DNA of 64,000 nucleotides from Peribacillus simplex (GTDB lineage: Bacteria; Bacillota; Bacilli; Bacillales; DSM-1321), in assembly GCF_900156045.1 (NCBI RefSeq), contig NZ_FTMX01000008.1:62001-126000 (forward strand), written 5' to 3'. The first letter of the stretch is position 1. Each line of letters opens with the position of its first letter. Under the pieces are notes generated by a model. That model was not told the origin of the DNA. It saw only the letters and a program-made list of their open reading frames with translations, and searched no databases. Of the stretch, positions 8,506-16,667 are shown in pieces. A program made the translations under genes and the position numbers.

Positions 8506-9951
8506 TCAATCAGCAAACCCGTACGAGTCCGCAAAGAATTCCAAACCGCAATGTCTTGTTTCCCGCGAAACACCACTTTCTTTTAAGCCAGGGAAATCCA
8601 GAGCCAAGTCGCTGAAAACGGTATGATTATTATGGAAAACCGCACCAGCTTCGAGGCGATCAGCCATTTCGACAGCGATATCTTCATTCTCGGTCCAAAC
8701 AGATGCACGCAGCGCAAACTCACTATCATTCGCTAATTTTACAGCTTCATCAATATCATTGAAAGGTAAAATTGGAATGATGGGTCCAAATTGTTCTACC
8801 CGAACCAATTCGCTCTGCTGATCGACACCAGTAATAATGGAAGGAAGCATATAATAACCTTTATCCCAAGTCTCAGGATTCAGCTGAATGCCAGTCGTGA
8901 TTATATTTCCTCCTGATTTAGCGGTACGTTCGATTAAACCATTCACAAAGTCATATTGTGCTTTATTATTCAATGGACCCATAGTCACGTCAGGCTGAAT
9001 TCCATCACCAATTACCATCCGGCTAAATTCTTTGGTCAGCTTTTCCACAACCTCATCATAACGTGATTCTTGGACGTACACTCTTTTTACTGCAGAACAG
9101 ACCTGACCCGCCGCTCGTAAAATCCCCATCCTCAAACGTTTGATAGCGGCTTCATCCATATTGGCATCTTCCAAAATGATGGCAGGATCATTTCCGCCAA
9201 GTTCCATATATACTTTTTGCAGATTTCCAGCTGATTTCTGCATGATATCTTTTCCGGTTTCCGTACTTCCGACAAACGCCAATGTCCGTACGCGTGAATC
9301 GGAACATAGTTTGTCGCCGATTGCTTTTCCTGATCCGGAGATTATATTGATGACTCCTGGAGGAAAATGTTCAGCAACTACTTTTAAACAAGTCATTATC
9401 GTTAACGGGCAATTCGTTGCAGGTTTTACGACAACGGCATTGCCTGCCAAAACAGCAGGTATGACCCTTTTAAAGGTTAATATCATTGGAGAGTTCCACG
9501 GTGTGATAATTGCCGTGACACCTCTTGCCCTTCTTCGGATCTGGACTTTTTGATTTCCAGGGAGCACTTCAGGCTTCCACCAATCAAGTAATTCTGCTGC
9601 ACAGCCCTTCATGACTTCCACACAGCGCAGTAAATCCTTTTTAGCTTCAACAAGTGTTTTGCCATTTTCACGTACAAAAACTGTAACATTTTCCTCGATT
9701 ACTTTTGAGAGTTCTTCTGCCGCATTGTTCATCCGGTTAGCCCGTTCCCCAATATCAGAGCGAGACCACGTTTCAAAAGCATTTTCTGCTGCTTCAATCG
9801 CGTCATTCACGATTTCTTCAGAGCATTTAGCCACCTGGCCAACTACTTCCGATGTATAAGCTGGATTTACTACATCGACTTTATCCGCCGATTCTTTCCA
9901 TTCTCCATTAACTAGGTATTTTCCTGAAACAAATGGGTATGTCGAAATCAT
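8506..9951 (-). CDS. NAD(P)-dependent aldehyde dehydrogenase
   Basis: An aldehyde dehydrogenase superfamily member of 481 residues. PWNSP (Asn153) forms the oxyanion site, the general base Glu250 lies in MELGGND, and the nucleophile is Cys285 in GQVCSA. A likely job is oxidation of a semialdehyde from ring cleavage or of the aldehyde released by the neighbouring ThDP enzyme. Hydroxymuconic-semialdehyde and betaine-aldehyde-type enzymes look broadly similar, so the substrate stays open. I use ATG 9951, 7 nt after GGAGG, in preference to a TTG two codons upstream. Confidence 0.9.
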   Translation of the reverse strand: MISTYPFVSGKYLVNGEWKESADKVDVVNPAYTSEVVGQVAKCSEEIVNDAIEAAENAFETWSRSDIGERANRMNNAAEELSKVIEENVTVFVRENGKTLVEAKKDLLRCVEVMKGCAAELLDWWKPEVLPGNQKVQIRRRARGVTAIITPWNSPMILTFKRVIPAVLAGNAVVVKPATNCPLTIMTCLKVVAEHFPPGVINIISGSGKAIGDKLCSDSRVRTLAFVGSTETGKDIMQKSAGNLQKVYMELGGNDPAIILEDANMDEAAIKRLRMGILRAAGQVCSAVKRVYVQESRYDEVVEKLTKEFSRMVIGDGIQPDVTMGPLNNKAQYDFVNGLIERTAKSGGNIITTGIQLNPETWDKGYYMLPSIITGVDQQSELVRVEQFGPIIPILPFNDIDEAVKLANDSEFALRASVWTENEDIAVEMADRLEAGAVFHNNHTVFSDLALDFPGLKESGVSRETRHCGLEFFADSYGFAD

Positions 9952-9963
9952 TTTCAATCCTCC

Positions 9964-11652
9964 TTATAGTTTTTTTGGCTTGAACGCTTCCGCAGCTCCT
10001 GGCGGTCCGCCAAATGGCTTGGCCATAGGCCCCACAGCTTCCATATCAACAACGATCATTGAAGGTTTACGTCTTTCCTTTGCCTTTTTCAGTTCGGATA
10101 TGAATTCATCTCCAGAACCAATACGGACAGCATCAAAATGCATGGACTCAGCCAATTTCACAAAATCAGGACTCAATAAATCCACGGCTACCTGCCGACC
10201 ATATGCAGCTGATTGAATATTGCGAAGAACCCCATAGCCTGAATCATCGAACAATACGATGATAACTGGTAAGTTTTCTTCGGATGCCGTGACCATTTCC
10301 CCGACATTCACCATAAACCCACCGTCTCCAGCCATAAGTACGACGGTTTTATCCGGACACCCCATTTGGGCACCGATAGCTGTAGGAAGACCCTGACCAA
10401 TTCCGCCGCCTGATGCATGAATGGATGTTCTCGGTTCATAGATTTCAAATAAACGGCTGCCCCAAACGTTTGCCTGTACGGTTACATCACGAACTAAAAT
10501 GGTATCGTCTGGTAATATCTCCCTCATGCCATCTACAAATTGCTCAAAAGGTCCAAGCGTTTCCCTGAGTTGAGCGCGCACTTCATTTCTAAGCGAAAGA
10601 ACTTCTTTTAAATAAGAAGGCTCAGCCTGAACTGATTGTTCTTCGAGCTTTTGAATGATGGCAGCTAACATATCTTTTGCATCACCGACCAATCCTAACG
10701 TGGCTTTATAGTTACGGTTAATGGCCTGCCAATCCGCATCGATCGCTATATGTTCTTGTGGGACCGGCACTTTCCAGTTGGATGTTTCATTCCCCCTAAA
10801 CCTTACACCGATGCTAATCAATAAATCTGCATTTCTTAAAAACTCTTTTGTCGTTTCATATGCTGCAAAATGTCCGATGCATTGTTCATGGTTTTCTGGA
10901 ATCGAGCCTTTTCCTGACTGACTGGTTATAACCGCTGCACCAAGGAGTTCCGCTAATTTTTGCAGCTCTTGCGAAGCATTGGCACTGATGACTCCACCAC
11001 CAGCCCATATTACAGGACGGCGTGCACCTACCATTTTTTGCACGGCTTGTTCAGGAATAAATGGCAATGAATTTGTTTCAGAAGTTGAAGCCCGCAGCCC
11101 TTCGAGTGAAAGATCTTCTATGATCGCCGATTGAAAGTCAATGGGGATTTCCAATGTAACCGGACCCGTTGGTGCAGTTAACGCTTCTTGGATCGCCTTC
11201 CTTACCACTGCTGCAGATTGGTCAGGGTTTCTAAGCCTCACTGCATTTTTACAAGCTCCGCTCATCATTGAAAGCTGATCTTTACACTCATGTATGTATC
11301 CTTTGCCTGTACCAAGATAAGAAGAAGCCACCTCACCAGTAAGATGAAGAAGGGGGACGCCTGCTGCCCATGCTTCCACCAGTGAACCAGCAGCATTTCC
11401 TGCCCCTGTACCGGTACTCGTAATCACTACACCCAATTTCCCAGTTGCGCGGGCATATCCATCAGCCATGTTGACTGCACCGCTCTCGCCGCGTGAACAA
11501 ATGAGTTTGATGCTCCCATCTCTAAGAATTGCATCATAGATGGGCATATTGTGAATGCTGACAATCCCGAAAGCAGCTTCCACACCTGCTAGAACCAGCT
11601 CCTTTACGATGGCATCGGCGGTCGTAAACTCTATTTCTTCTTGTATTTTCAT
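9964..11652 (-). CDS. Thiamine-diphosphate-dependent decarboxylase/synthase
   Basis: A 562-residue enzyme of the acetolactate synthase/benzoylformate decarboxylase superfamily: a pyrimidine-binding domain, a central domain and a ThDP-binding domain. Glu56 in R-G-E-S-G-A is the conserved cofactor-activating glutamate. GDGGF near residue 440 begins the Mg/ThDP motif. The position that usually reads N-N reads D-D in LFDDSGYG, an acceptable but less common variant. Its neighbour is an aldehyde dehydrogenase, a pairing expected if it decarboxylates a 2-oxo acid to an aldehyde that is then oxidised. Biosynthetic acetolactate synthase is unlikely because there is no small subunit and the context is catabolic. 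Confidence 0.88.
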   Translation of the reverse strand: MKIQEEIEFTTADAIVKELVLAGVEAAFGIVSIHNMPIYDAILRDGSIKLICSRGESGAVNMADGYARATGKLGVVITSTGTGAGNAAGSLVEAWAAGVPLLHLTGEVASSYLGTGKGYIHECKDQLSMMSGACKNAVRLRNPDQSAAVVRKAIQEALTAPTGPVTLEIPIDFQSAIIEDLSLEGLRASTSETNSLPFIPEQAVQKMVGARRPVIWAGGGVISANASQELQKLAELLGAAVITSQSGKGSIPENHEQCIGHFAAYETTKEFLRNADLLISIGVRFRGNETSNWKVPVPQEHIAIDADWQAINRNYKATLGLVGDAKDMLAAIIQKLEEQSVQAEPSYLKEVLSLRNEVRAQLRETLGPFEQFVDGMREILPDDTILVRDVTVQANVWGSRLFEIYEPRTSIHASGGGIGQGLPTAIGAQMGCPDKTVVLMAGDGGFMVNVGEMVTASEENLPVIIVLFDDSGYGVLRNIQSAAYGRQVAVDLLSPDFVKLAESMHFDAVRIGSGDEFISELKKAKERRKPSMIVVDMEAVGPMAKPFGGPPGAAEAFKPKKL

Positions 11653-11677
11653 CGCGTTATCCTACCTTTTTTAGTAT

Positions 11678-12469
11678 TTATAGTGCCTTTCCGATCGCTC
11701 CTGCAGTCTCAATCGTCGAACCCGCTACATAACTTGCTTTGTCTGAAGCAAGGAAAACAATGACACTGGCCACTTCTTCCGCTTCCCCTACACGACCAAG
11801 AGGGATATTCCGTTTTTTCGCAAGGTCTCGGTAATACTCTTCTGGGTCCATATCAGGCGCATTTTTCAATCTTCTTCGCTCCCATTGATCCGTCCGGATC
11901 AATCCAAGACTCACTGAATTAACCAATATATTGTCAAAGGCCAATTCCTGGGACAAGGTTTTGCTTAAATTAAGGAGACCAGCCCTTGCTGCTGCAGTCG
12001 CTACCATATGACGTTCAGGTTCTTTAGCAAGCGTTGCATTAATATTAATAATACGCCCGCCTCCCCTTTTCACTAAATGAGGATGCGTAGCACGAACGGC
12101 ATGTATGATGGCAAAGAACTTTAACTGAATCTGTTCTTCCCACTGCTCATCCGTTATGTCAAAAAAGTGACCCATCACGCTTTGACCGGCTGCATTCACC
12201 AATATATCGATTCCGCCAAACCTCTCAGCGGTACCATTAATGAAGGAATCCACATCCGATTTTGAGGTGACATCACATGTTGATGCAAAAATATCTGCCT
12301 TTTCACCAAATGCGAGCAATTGAGTTTGTGCACTTTCCATACGCTCTGCACTTCTGCCGCATATAGCCACTTTTGCTCCTTCAGCTAGAAACATTTCTGC
12401 TGTTTTTAATCCCACGCCCGACGTGCCGCCCATAATGACAGCCACTTTTCCTTGCAATCCTAAATCCAC
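11678..12469 (-). CDS. Short-chain dehydrogenase/reductase
   Basis: A classical SDR of about 263 residues with the cofactor loop GGTSGVG near residue 14, NAAG near residue 90, and ININA in the catalytic-serine region. The catalytic Tyr is not in a standard YxxxK: the segment reads VATAAARAGLLNLSK, where Tyr and Lys of the motif seem replaced by Ala and Arg. The protein may thus be catalytically altered or use another residue. It lies between the extradiol dioxygenase and the ThDP enzyme. I use GTG 12469, 8 nt after GGAG; another GTG three codons upstream lies almost on the ribosome site. Confidence 0.8.
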   Translation of the reverse strand: MDLGLQGKVAVIMGGTSGVGLKTAEMFLAEGAKVAICGRSAERMESAQTQLLAFGEKADIFASTCDVTSKSDVDSFINGTAERFGGIDILVNAAGQSVMGHFFDITDEQWEEQIQLKFFAIIHAVRATHPHLVKRGGGRIININATLAKEPERHMVATAAARAGLLNLSKTLSQELAFDNILVNSVSLGLIRTDQWERRRLKNAPDMDPEEYYRDLAKKRNIPLGRVGEAEEVASVIVFLASDKASYVAGSTIETAGAIGKAL

Positions 12470-12570
12470 TCTCGTCACTCCTTTTCAAAGCCATTTTCCT
12501 TAAACACTGTCCTTTAATATACAAGTAGCAAACTACGTGCAAGAATAATGGGAGGAAATCAAAATCCTCC

Positions 12571-13509
12571 TCATTTTTCCGCCATGACTGAATCATCTAT
12601 CTGAGAATCAACCCAGCCCGGATCAGGATCTCCTCCCATTGCTTTGCGGGCTTCAGGTTTCGGCGGCCCTGCAATCCCCCACTGATCCATTAAATGCGGA
12701 ACCCGTTTCCATACACGTGCTCTCCACTCAGATTCATCTTCGATCGTTTCCAGGTAACATGTATACTCCATAACAAAACCGCCTGGGTCTTGAAAATAAC
12801 AGAAAATATTGTCTCCTGGCCCATGACGTCCAGGTCCCCAAAGTTCTGACAAGCCCGCTTTTCGCACATTGCTTATTCCCCGCATCAGTTCATCCACGGA
12901 ATCGACTTCGTATGCGATATGATTAACTGAAGCATGCTCATCTTGATTGAAGGCAATGGAGTGATGTTTCCTGTTGCACCGTAGGAATGACATTTGGTGC
13001 TCACTCCAATCAGTAACTTTAAAACCAAGTACATCCGTATAAAACTCAACGATCATATCTAAGTTCTTCGTGTTCATTACAACATGATTCAATTTCACTG
13101 GATCAACATTTTTCTTGCTCCAAATAGACGTTTGCACTTCCACCCAAGCCGAAAGCTCAATCACGCGGTTTTCCGGATCAATAAACCTCAGGCCATAACC
13201 AGCACCTGCTTCATCCAAATATCCAGGCTGTTCAATAATTCGAACGCCCTTCGATTGTAATATCCCCGCTGCACGGTCCACCGCATTTTTATCGACCATG
13301 CCAAAGGCTATATGGTGCAATCCTCGTTTTTCTCCCTTGTGAAGGCTTAGAATATGATGTTCCGGTCCGGCCCCGCGGAAATAAACCGTATTCTCCTCTT
13401 CCGGAACATCCACCCTATCCAGACCCCAAACCTTTTCATAAAACTCTGCTTGATCGTCGAAATTCGGAGTTATCATGCTTATATGTCGTAAATGAGTAAT
13501 CCCAAGCAT
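12571..13509 (-). CDS. Type I extradiol (catechol 2,3-) dioxygenase
   Basis: A 312-residue two-domain VOC-fold ring-cleavage enzyme. Fe(II) ligands by alignment to BphC-type proteins are His142 (L-N-H-V-V-M), His197 (V-N-H-I-A-Y) and Glu248 (V-M-E-Y-T). His182/183 correspond to the catalytic histidine, and YFQDPGGFVMEY matches the family signature. It would open a catechol next to its hydroxyls (meta cleavage), the step expected after the Rieske dioxygenase and diol dehydrogenase in this operon. The C-terminal tail rich in W-G-I-A-G-P-P-K-P-E is seen in homoprotocatechuate and steroid-type relatives. Substrate ring is unknown. Confidence 0.9.
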   Translation of the reverse strand: MLGITHLRHISMITPNFDDQAEFYEKVWGLDRVDVPEEENTVYFRGAGPEHHILSLHKGEKRGLHHIAFGMVDKNAVDRAAGILQSKGVRIIEQPGYLDEAGAGYGLRFIDPENRVIELSAWVEVQTSIWSKKNVDPVKLNHVVMNTKNLDMIVEFYTDVLGFKVTDWSEHQMSFLRCNRKHHSIAFNQDEHASVNHIAYEVDSVDELMRGISNVRKAGLSELWGPGRHGPGDNIFCYFQDPGGFVMEYTCYLETIEDESEWRARVWKRVPHLMDQWGIAGPPKPEARKAMGGDPDPGWVDSQIDDSVMAEK

Positions 13510-13580
13510 TTTTTATACCTCCCATAATTTAGATTGCCCTTTAGATAATTTGCATGGGCCATATTTAACAATCTAATCGA

Positions 13581-13620
13581 AAAGGGCGCCTCATTAATTT
13601 TCATAATGCAGGTGCCCTTT
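13581..13620 (-). terminator. Terminator-like hairpin inside the aromatic operon
   Basis: An inverted repeat with arms around AAGGGCGCC and GGTGCCCTTT (one G-U pair, with an inner CATTA/TAATG stem) lies between the cupin and extradiol dioxygenase genes. On the minus strand it is followed by a short TTTT run. It may act as a partial terminator or mRNA-processing site that sets cupin levels above the downstream genes. Confidence 0.5.
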
Positions 13621-13632
13621 TCGGCTAAATGA

Positions 13633-14166
13633 TCAGTCTTTAATGATGGCTTCTCTTTCTTTAGAGCGTTGTTTACGCAGTTCTTCCAGTTCACTGCCTT
13701 CAGGATATGTCGGTAAGTTAGGCTTAACTGCCCCTAACATCACGAGCATGCGCGCTTCTACATCCCCGTCATTCCTAATTCCCCGATAAACCCCCGGTGG
13801 GCTGCTGATGCAGTCTCTCGCACTTAATTTAATTTCATGCACTTCACTGTAGCTGTCCTCTTGAATTAATGCCGTGACTTCACCCTCAAGAATGAAAAAC
13901 ACTTCTTCAACATCGTCGTGAAGGTGCAAAGGACCGATACATCCCGGAGGAAGCACCATTGTACTTAATGTGAAATGTTCACCTTTAATTACATTCGTAT
14001 CGTTATTGGCAGTGGCACCACGTCCGATATATCTCATCTGTGCGCGTTTATATGCGGGATCGATTTCTTCTTGGAACTTCAAGACATCCCAATCAAGCGA
14101 ACGGTCTTTCAATCGGGCAACATATTTTTTTTCAAAATCCTTTACTGAAAAAGCTTCTTTTGTCAT
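13633..14166 (-). CDS. Cupin-domain protein
   Basis: A 177-residue protein with a single conserved cupin barrel (about residues 60-145). The first cupin motif is P-L-H-L-H-D-D-V-E-E-V-F-F-I-L-E-G (His-x-His...Glu) and the second is S-P-P-G-V-Y-R-G-I-R-N. The second-motif histidine is not obvious, so metal binding may be incomplete. It is the first gene of the aromatic operon, directly behind the promoter/operator at 14245-14273. Possible roles are a dioxygenase or isomerase acting on an intermediate; nothing in the sequence fixes one. GGGAGG precedes the ATG. Confidence 0.8.
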   Translation of the reverse strand: MTKEAFSVKDFEKKYVARLKDRSLDWDVLKFQEEIDPAYKRAQMRYIGRGATANNDTNVIKGEHFTLSTMVLPPGCIGPLHLHDDVEEVFFILEGEVTALIQEDSYSEVHEIKLSARDCISSPPGVYRGIRNDGDVEARMLVMLGAVKPNLPTYPEGSELEELRKQRSKEREAIIKD

Positions 14167-14244
14167 TTTAAAATTCCTCCCTTATTGGTTGTTTCTAATT
14201 CGCATCATGTTTCATAAGCAAAACATTGTTTTGTCTATGAATTA

Positions 14245-14273
14245 AGTCTAAAATGAAACCGCTTCATTGTCAA
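14245..14273 (-). promoter_or_regulatory. SigA-type promoter of the aromatic operon
   Basis: On the minus strand a consensus -35 TTGACA (14273-14268) and a -10 TAGACT (14250-14245, 4/6 matches) are spaced exactly 17 bp apart, about 80 bp upstream of the cupin start. No other good promoter was seen in the 269-bp space between the cupin and IclR genes. Confidence 0.65.
14253..14267. promoter_or_regulatory. Candidate IclR operator in the promoter spacer
   Basis: The dyad ATGAAACCGCTTCAT (5-bp perfect arms plus one further matching pair) fills almost all of the 17-bp spacer between the -35 and -10 boxes. IclR-family sites such as that of KdgR have a related TGAAAC-type half-site, and an IclR gene lies next door. 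Binding here would block RNA polymerase. The sequence also resembles, but is one base short of, a cre site, so CcpA is an alternative. Confidence 0.5.
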
Positions 14274-14354
14274 TTAATTTTTAGAATATTTAAAACTATT
14301 TTTATAATCCGAACGCTCAGCCCTTGGGGATAAACGTCTTTCCTTAAACACAAA

Positions 14355-14389
14355 AAAGTGTGGATACCCTATTGGGAGATCCACACTTT
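14355..14389 (-). terminator. Terminator of the IclR gene
   Basis: An 11-bp perfect stem (AAAGTGTGGAT with its complement) encloses a 13-nt loop and is followed on the minus strand by six T residues. It lies just past the IclR stop codon. Confidence 0.75.
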
Positions 14390-14434
14390 CGAAAGAGGTT
14401 ATTAACTTATTAATAGATTGGGACTCAAGTATGT

Positions 14435-15250
14435 TCAAACATCCTCGTGTTGATACGGCTTAACCCCACTATATCCCATATAAACGGATAACTGCCGAGA
14501 AACTTCCAAAAGTTTCGGCAAGGCAATTTTATCGATGAAATCCTCCTGGTAAGCTGACTCAGTTGCCACGACATTCAAGGCAGCCAATACTTTCCCAGTC
14601 CTGTCAAAAATCGGAGCCGCAACAGAACGGATGCCAGGGTGGAATTCCCCGCTTGTCATCGAATATCCATTCTGCCGAATCGAATCCAGCTGTTTTTGAA
14701 ATTCACCCGGCGCGGTGAGTGTTTTGTCTGTATAAGGAGTCAGGTTTGAGATTTTGAACATTTGCATTAGCATTTCTTTCGGTTGATATGCCAAAAGTAA
14801 TTTTCCATTGGCCAATGCATGTGCCGGCAGCCGCAAACCTATGTTCACATTGACAGCGGATACACCTCTGATTGGGGCACTTCCAACATAAACGACTTCC
14901 TGTCCATCCAAAATGGATAGATGGCAGGAGGCTCCGATTTCATCACGCAAGTTCTCCATATATGGTTGGACAATTTCCTGGAATTTCAAGCTATTCAAAT
15001 AGCTGAATCCCAATTCAAGAACCTTTGGCGTTAAACTATAACGTTTGGTATGTTCATCCTGAGACAAATAACCGATATTTTGTAATGTGAATAATAAACG
15101 ATATGGTACCGTTCTGCTTACTCCCAGTTGTTTTGCAATTTCTGAAAGAGACAAACTCGGCTGTACTTCATTAAAGAGCTTAATGATTTCCAATCCTCTA
15201 ACCAATGAATTAGCACTATATTTCTCTTTCTCTTTTTCTTCGCTTGCCAT
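14435..15250 (-). CDS. IclR-family transcriptional regulator
   Basis: A 271-residue regulator with an N-terminal winged helix (about residues 12-75; S-L-S-E-I-A-K-Q-L-G-V-S-R-T-V is the HTH) and a C-terminal effector-binding domain with the typical R-L-P-A-H-A-L-A-N-G-K and A-A-P-I-F-D pattern. IclR proteins often control aromatic catabolism, as PcaR and MhpR do. It lies on the same strand directly upstream of the aromatic operon, ending 269 bp before the cupin gene but with its own terminator between. The likely target is the dyad at 14253-14267. The ATG follows a GGGGGG site at 9 nt. Confidence 0.9.
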   Translation of the reverse strand: MASEEKEKEKYSANSLVRGLEIIKLFNEVQPSLSLSEIAKQLGVSRTVPYRLLFTLQNIGYLSQDEHTKRYSLTPKVLELGFSYLNSLKFQEIVQPYMENLRDEIGASCHLSILDGQEVVYVGSAPIRGVSAVNVNIGLRLPAHALANGKLLLAYQPKEMLMQMFKISNLTPYTDKTLTAPGEFQKQLDSIRQNGYSMTSGEFHPGIRSVAAPIFDRTGKVLAALNVVATESAYQEDFIDKIALPKLLEVSRQLSVYMGYSGVKPYQHEDV

Positions 15251-15369
15251 TCGAGTATTCCCCCCTGTTGTGAATAAATCTCATTTTCTCCAGAATATTC
15301 ACTTTCCTTAAAGCTTTCTTCATACCTAGAAAGAAGAACTTGCAGTATATGTACATTTTTTTCTGGAAG

Positions 15370-16000
15370 TTCATTTGGTGAATGATTTTTGATGCATACT
15401 TCAATGGTTGCATACCTTTGTCTGTAAAATCCGCACCATGATGATTGAACACACCTGGATCCTGCTGATAACATAAATGGCCGAACTTCTGAACAATGAA
15501 AAACTCGGAATCAACGTACTCCCTATCAGTTCACCACTCAAGACCAAAGGCGGACAAATATTGAAGATAGGATGTCCACTTGGTTTAAATTTGATAAGGA
15601 GCAAGAAAATGACCGGTATCCTGACGGAAGTAATTGCAGCCAGATGCGTTTCGCTTCCTAACTAGACAAAAACATGGGCGCCGGTAGTGCACTGCCTCTG
15701 CTTTGCGTGCTCATCTAATTCACGTATCGACGGATTATATTCTATTCAGAAATTTCCGTTTACTTTCTTCCATACTAGCAAAAGCTGCCCCATGAGTCGT
15801 ATCAGATATGATCAACGCCTTCACCACTTCAGGAAAACGGCTAGTAAAATCGAGAGCGATAGCCGACCATCGAATGACAGAGCTGGTATCTCCTTGTTTC
15901 TCAAACAATGCAGGATAACAAACGCTTTTACTCCCCTTTTTTCAGATAATGAATCGGGCATTCTTCTAATTGGCTTCCCTTCTACCCTTTACTCTTCATG
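15370..16000 (-). pseudogene. Decayed alpha/beta-hydrolase gene
   Basis: Fragments of one alpha/beta-hydrolase can be read in order but in different minus-strand frames. Near 15880 is L-C-H-S-M-V-G, resembling the nucleophile elbow G-H-S-M-G-G. After a shift of frame comes I-A-L-D-F-T-S-R-F-P-E-V-V-K-A-L-I-I-S-D-T-T-H-G (about 15770-15860), then a stop. Further down C-P-P-L-V-L-S-G-E-L (about 15540) and V-F-N-H-H-G-A-D-F (about 15430) match the family's late acid and histidine regions. Such hydrolases handle enol-lactones or ring-cleavage products, so this may be a lost step of the neighbouring aromatic pathway. Boundaries are approximate. Confidence 0.6.
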
Positions 16001-16445
16001 TTTAAATTGAATAGTGTATATGTGTCAATTAAAGCATATTTACATATATAAAACTATTTGGAAGGCCTAGCTTAATTGACGTATCGATAGAAAAGCTCGA
16101 TACAACCAAATATAACCAATATTACAAGTGGAAACAAATATAGAATTTTAATACATCGATACTTTCTGCAAAATCATGATATTTTCCATATTAAGTATTT
16201 CATATACAAAACAATATAAATGAATTATAGATTTTCCTGATTTTAAATTCAATATCAACAAGTCAGAATTTTTAATAATTTGATATTAATTAGTTTTTTT
16301 GACACAAAAGATTTTAAATACTTCCTTTTTTATGTCCTTGCTTGATAGTGTCCATCTACTCAATAGGATGAAACAGAGTTCGTTTTAATTGAAAGCGCTT
16401 ATAAGTTTGTTTATTCCAAAGATAAAAAATTGTCTAAATATTAAA
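16001..16445. other. AT-rich intergenic region upstream of the MFS gene
   Basis: No convincing gene is seen. The region is very AT-rich. It contains TGAAAGCGCTTATA at 16390-16403, which matches the cre consensus except at the penultimate base, and could bind CcpA weakly. Confidence 0.35.
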
Positions 16446-16474
16446 TTGACAATCAATTTTTTTTAATTTATCGT
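16446..16474 (+). promoter_or_regulatory. Probable SigA promoter of the MFS gene
   Basis: TTGACA (16446-16451) and TATCGT (16469-16474, 4/6 to consensus) are spaced 17 bp apart. The transcript would have a leader of roughly 185 nt before the start codon at 16668. Confidence 0.5.
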
Positions 16475-16667
16475 TAAGAAAGTAAAACTTTGTTTTCCTT
16501 ACAAAACATTTCCGCGACTTTTTATCTATCAAAATTATAAAGAAAGGCGGGAAAGCTCTTAAATGAAAAATCAAAACTAGTACCTTTATAAAGGGAAAAC
16601 CGTAATTCACTTATTCTCAATGGTAAGTGTTTTAAGGAATGCTAAAAAGCGACAAGGAGATGATATT

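Noticed and set aside
13479-13694. Minus-strand small open frame between cupin and dioxygenase
   Set aside because: It overlaps both genes and the hairpin; no ribosome site or similarity.
16390-16403. cre site upstream of the ACS transporter
   Set aside because: One fixed base differs from the consensus and it lies about 45 bp before the -35 box, so it is mentioned only as a weak possibility.
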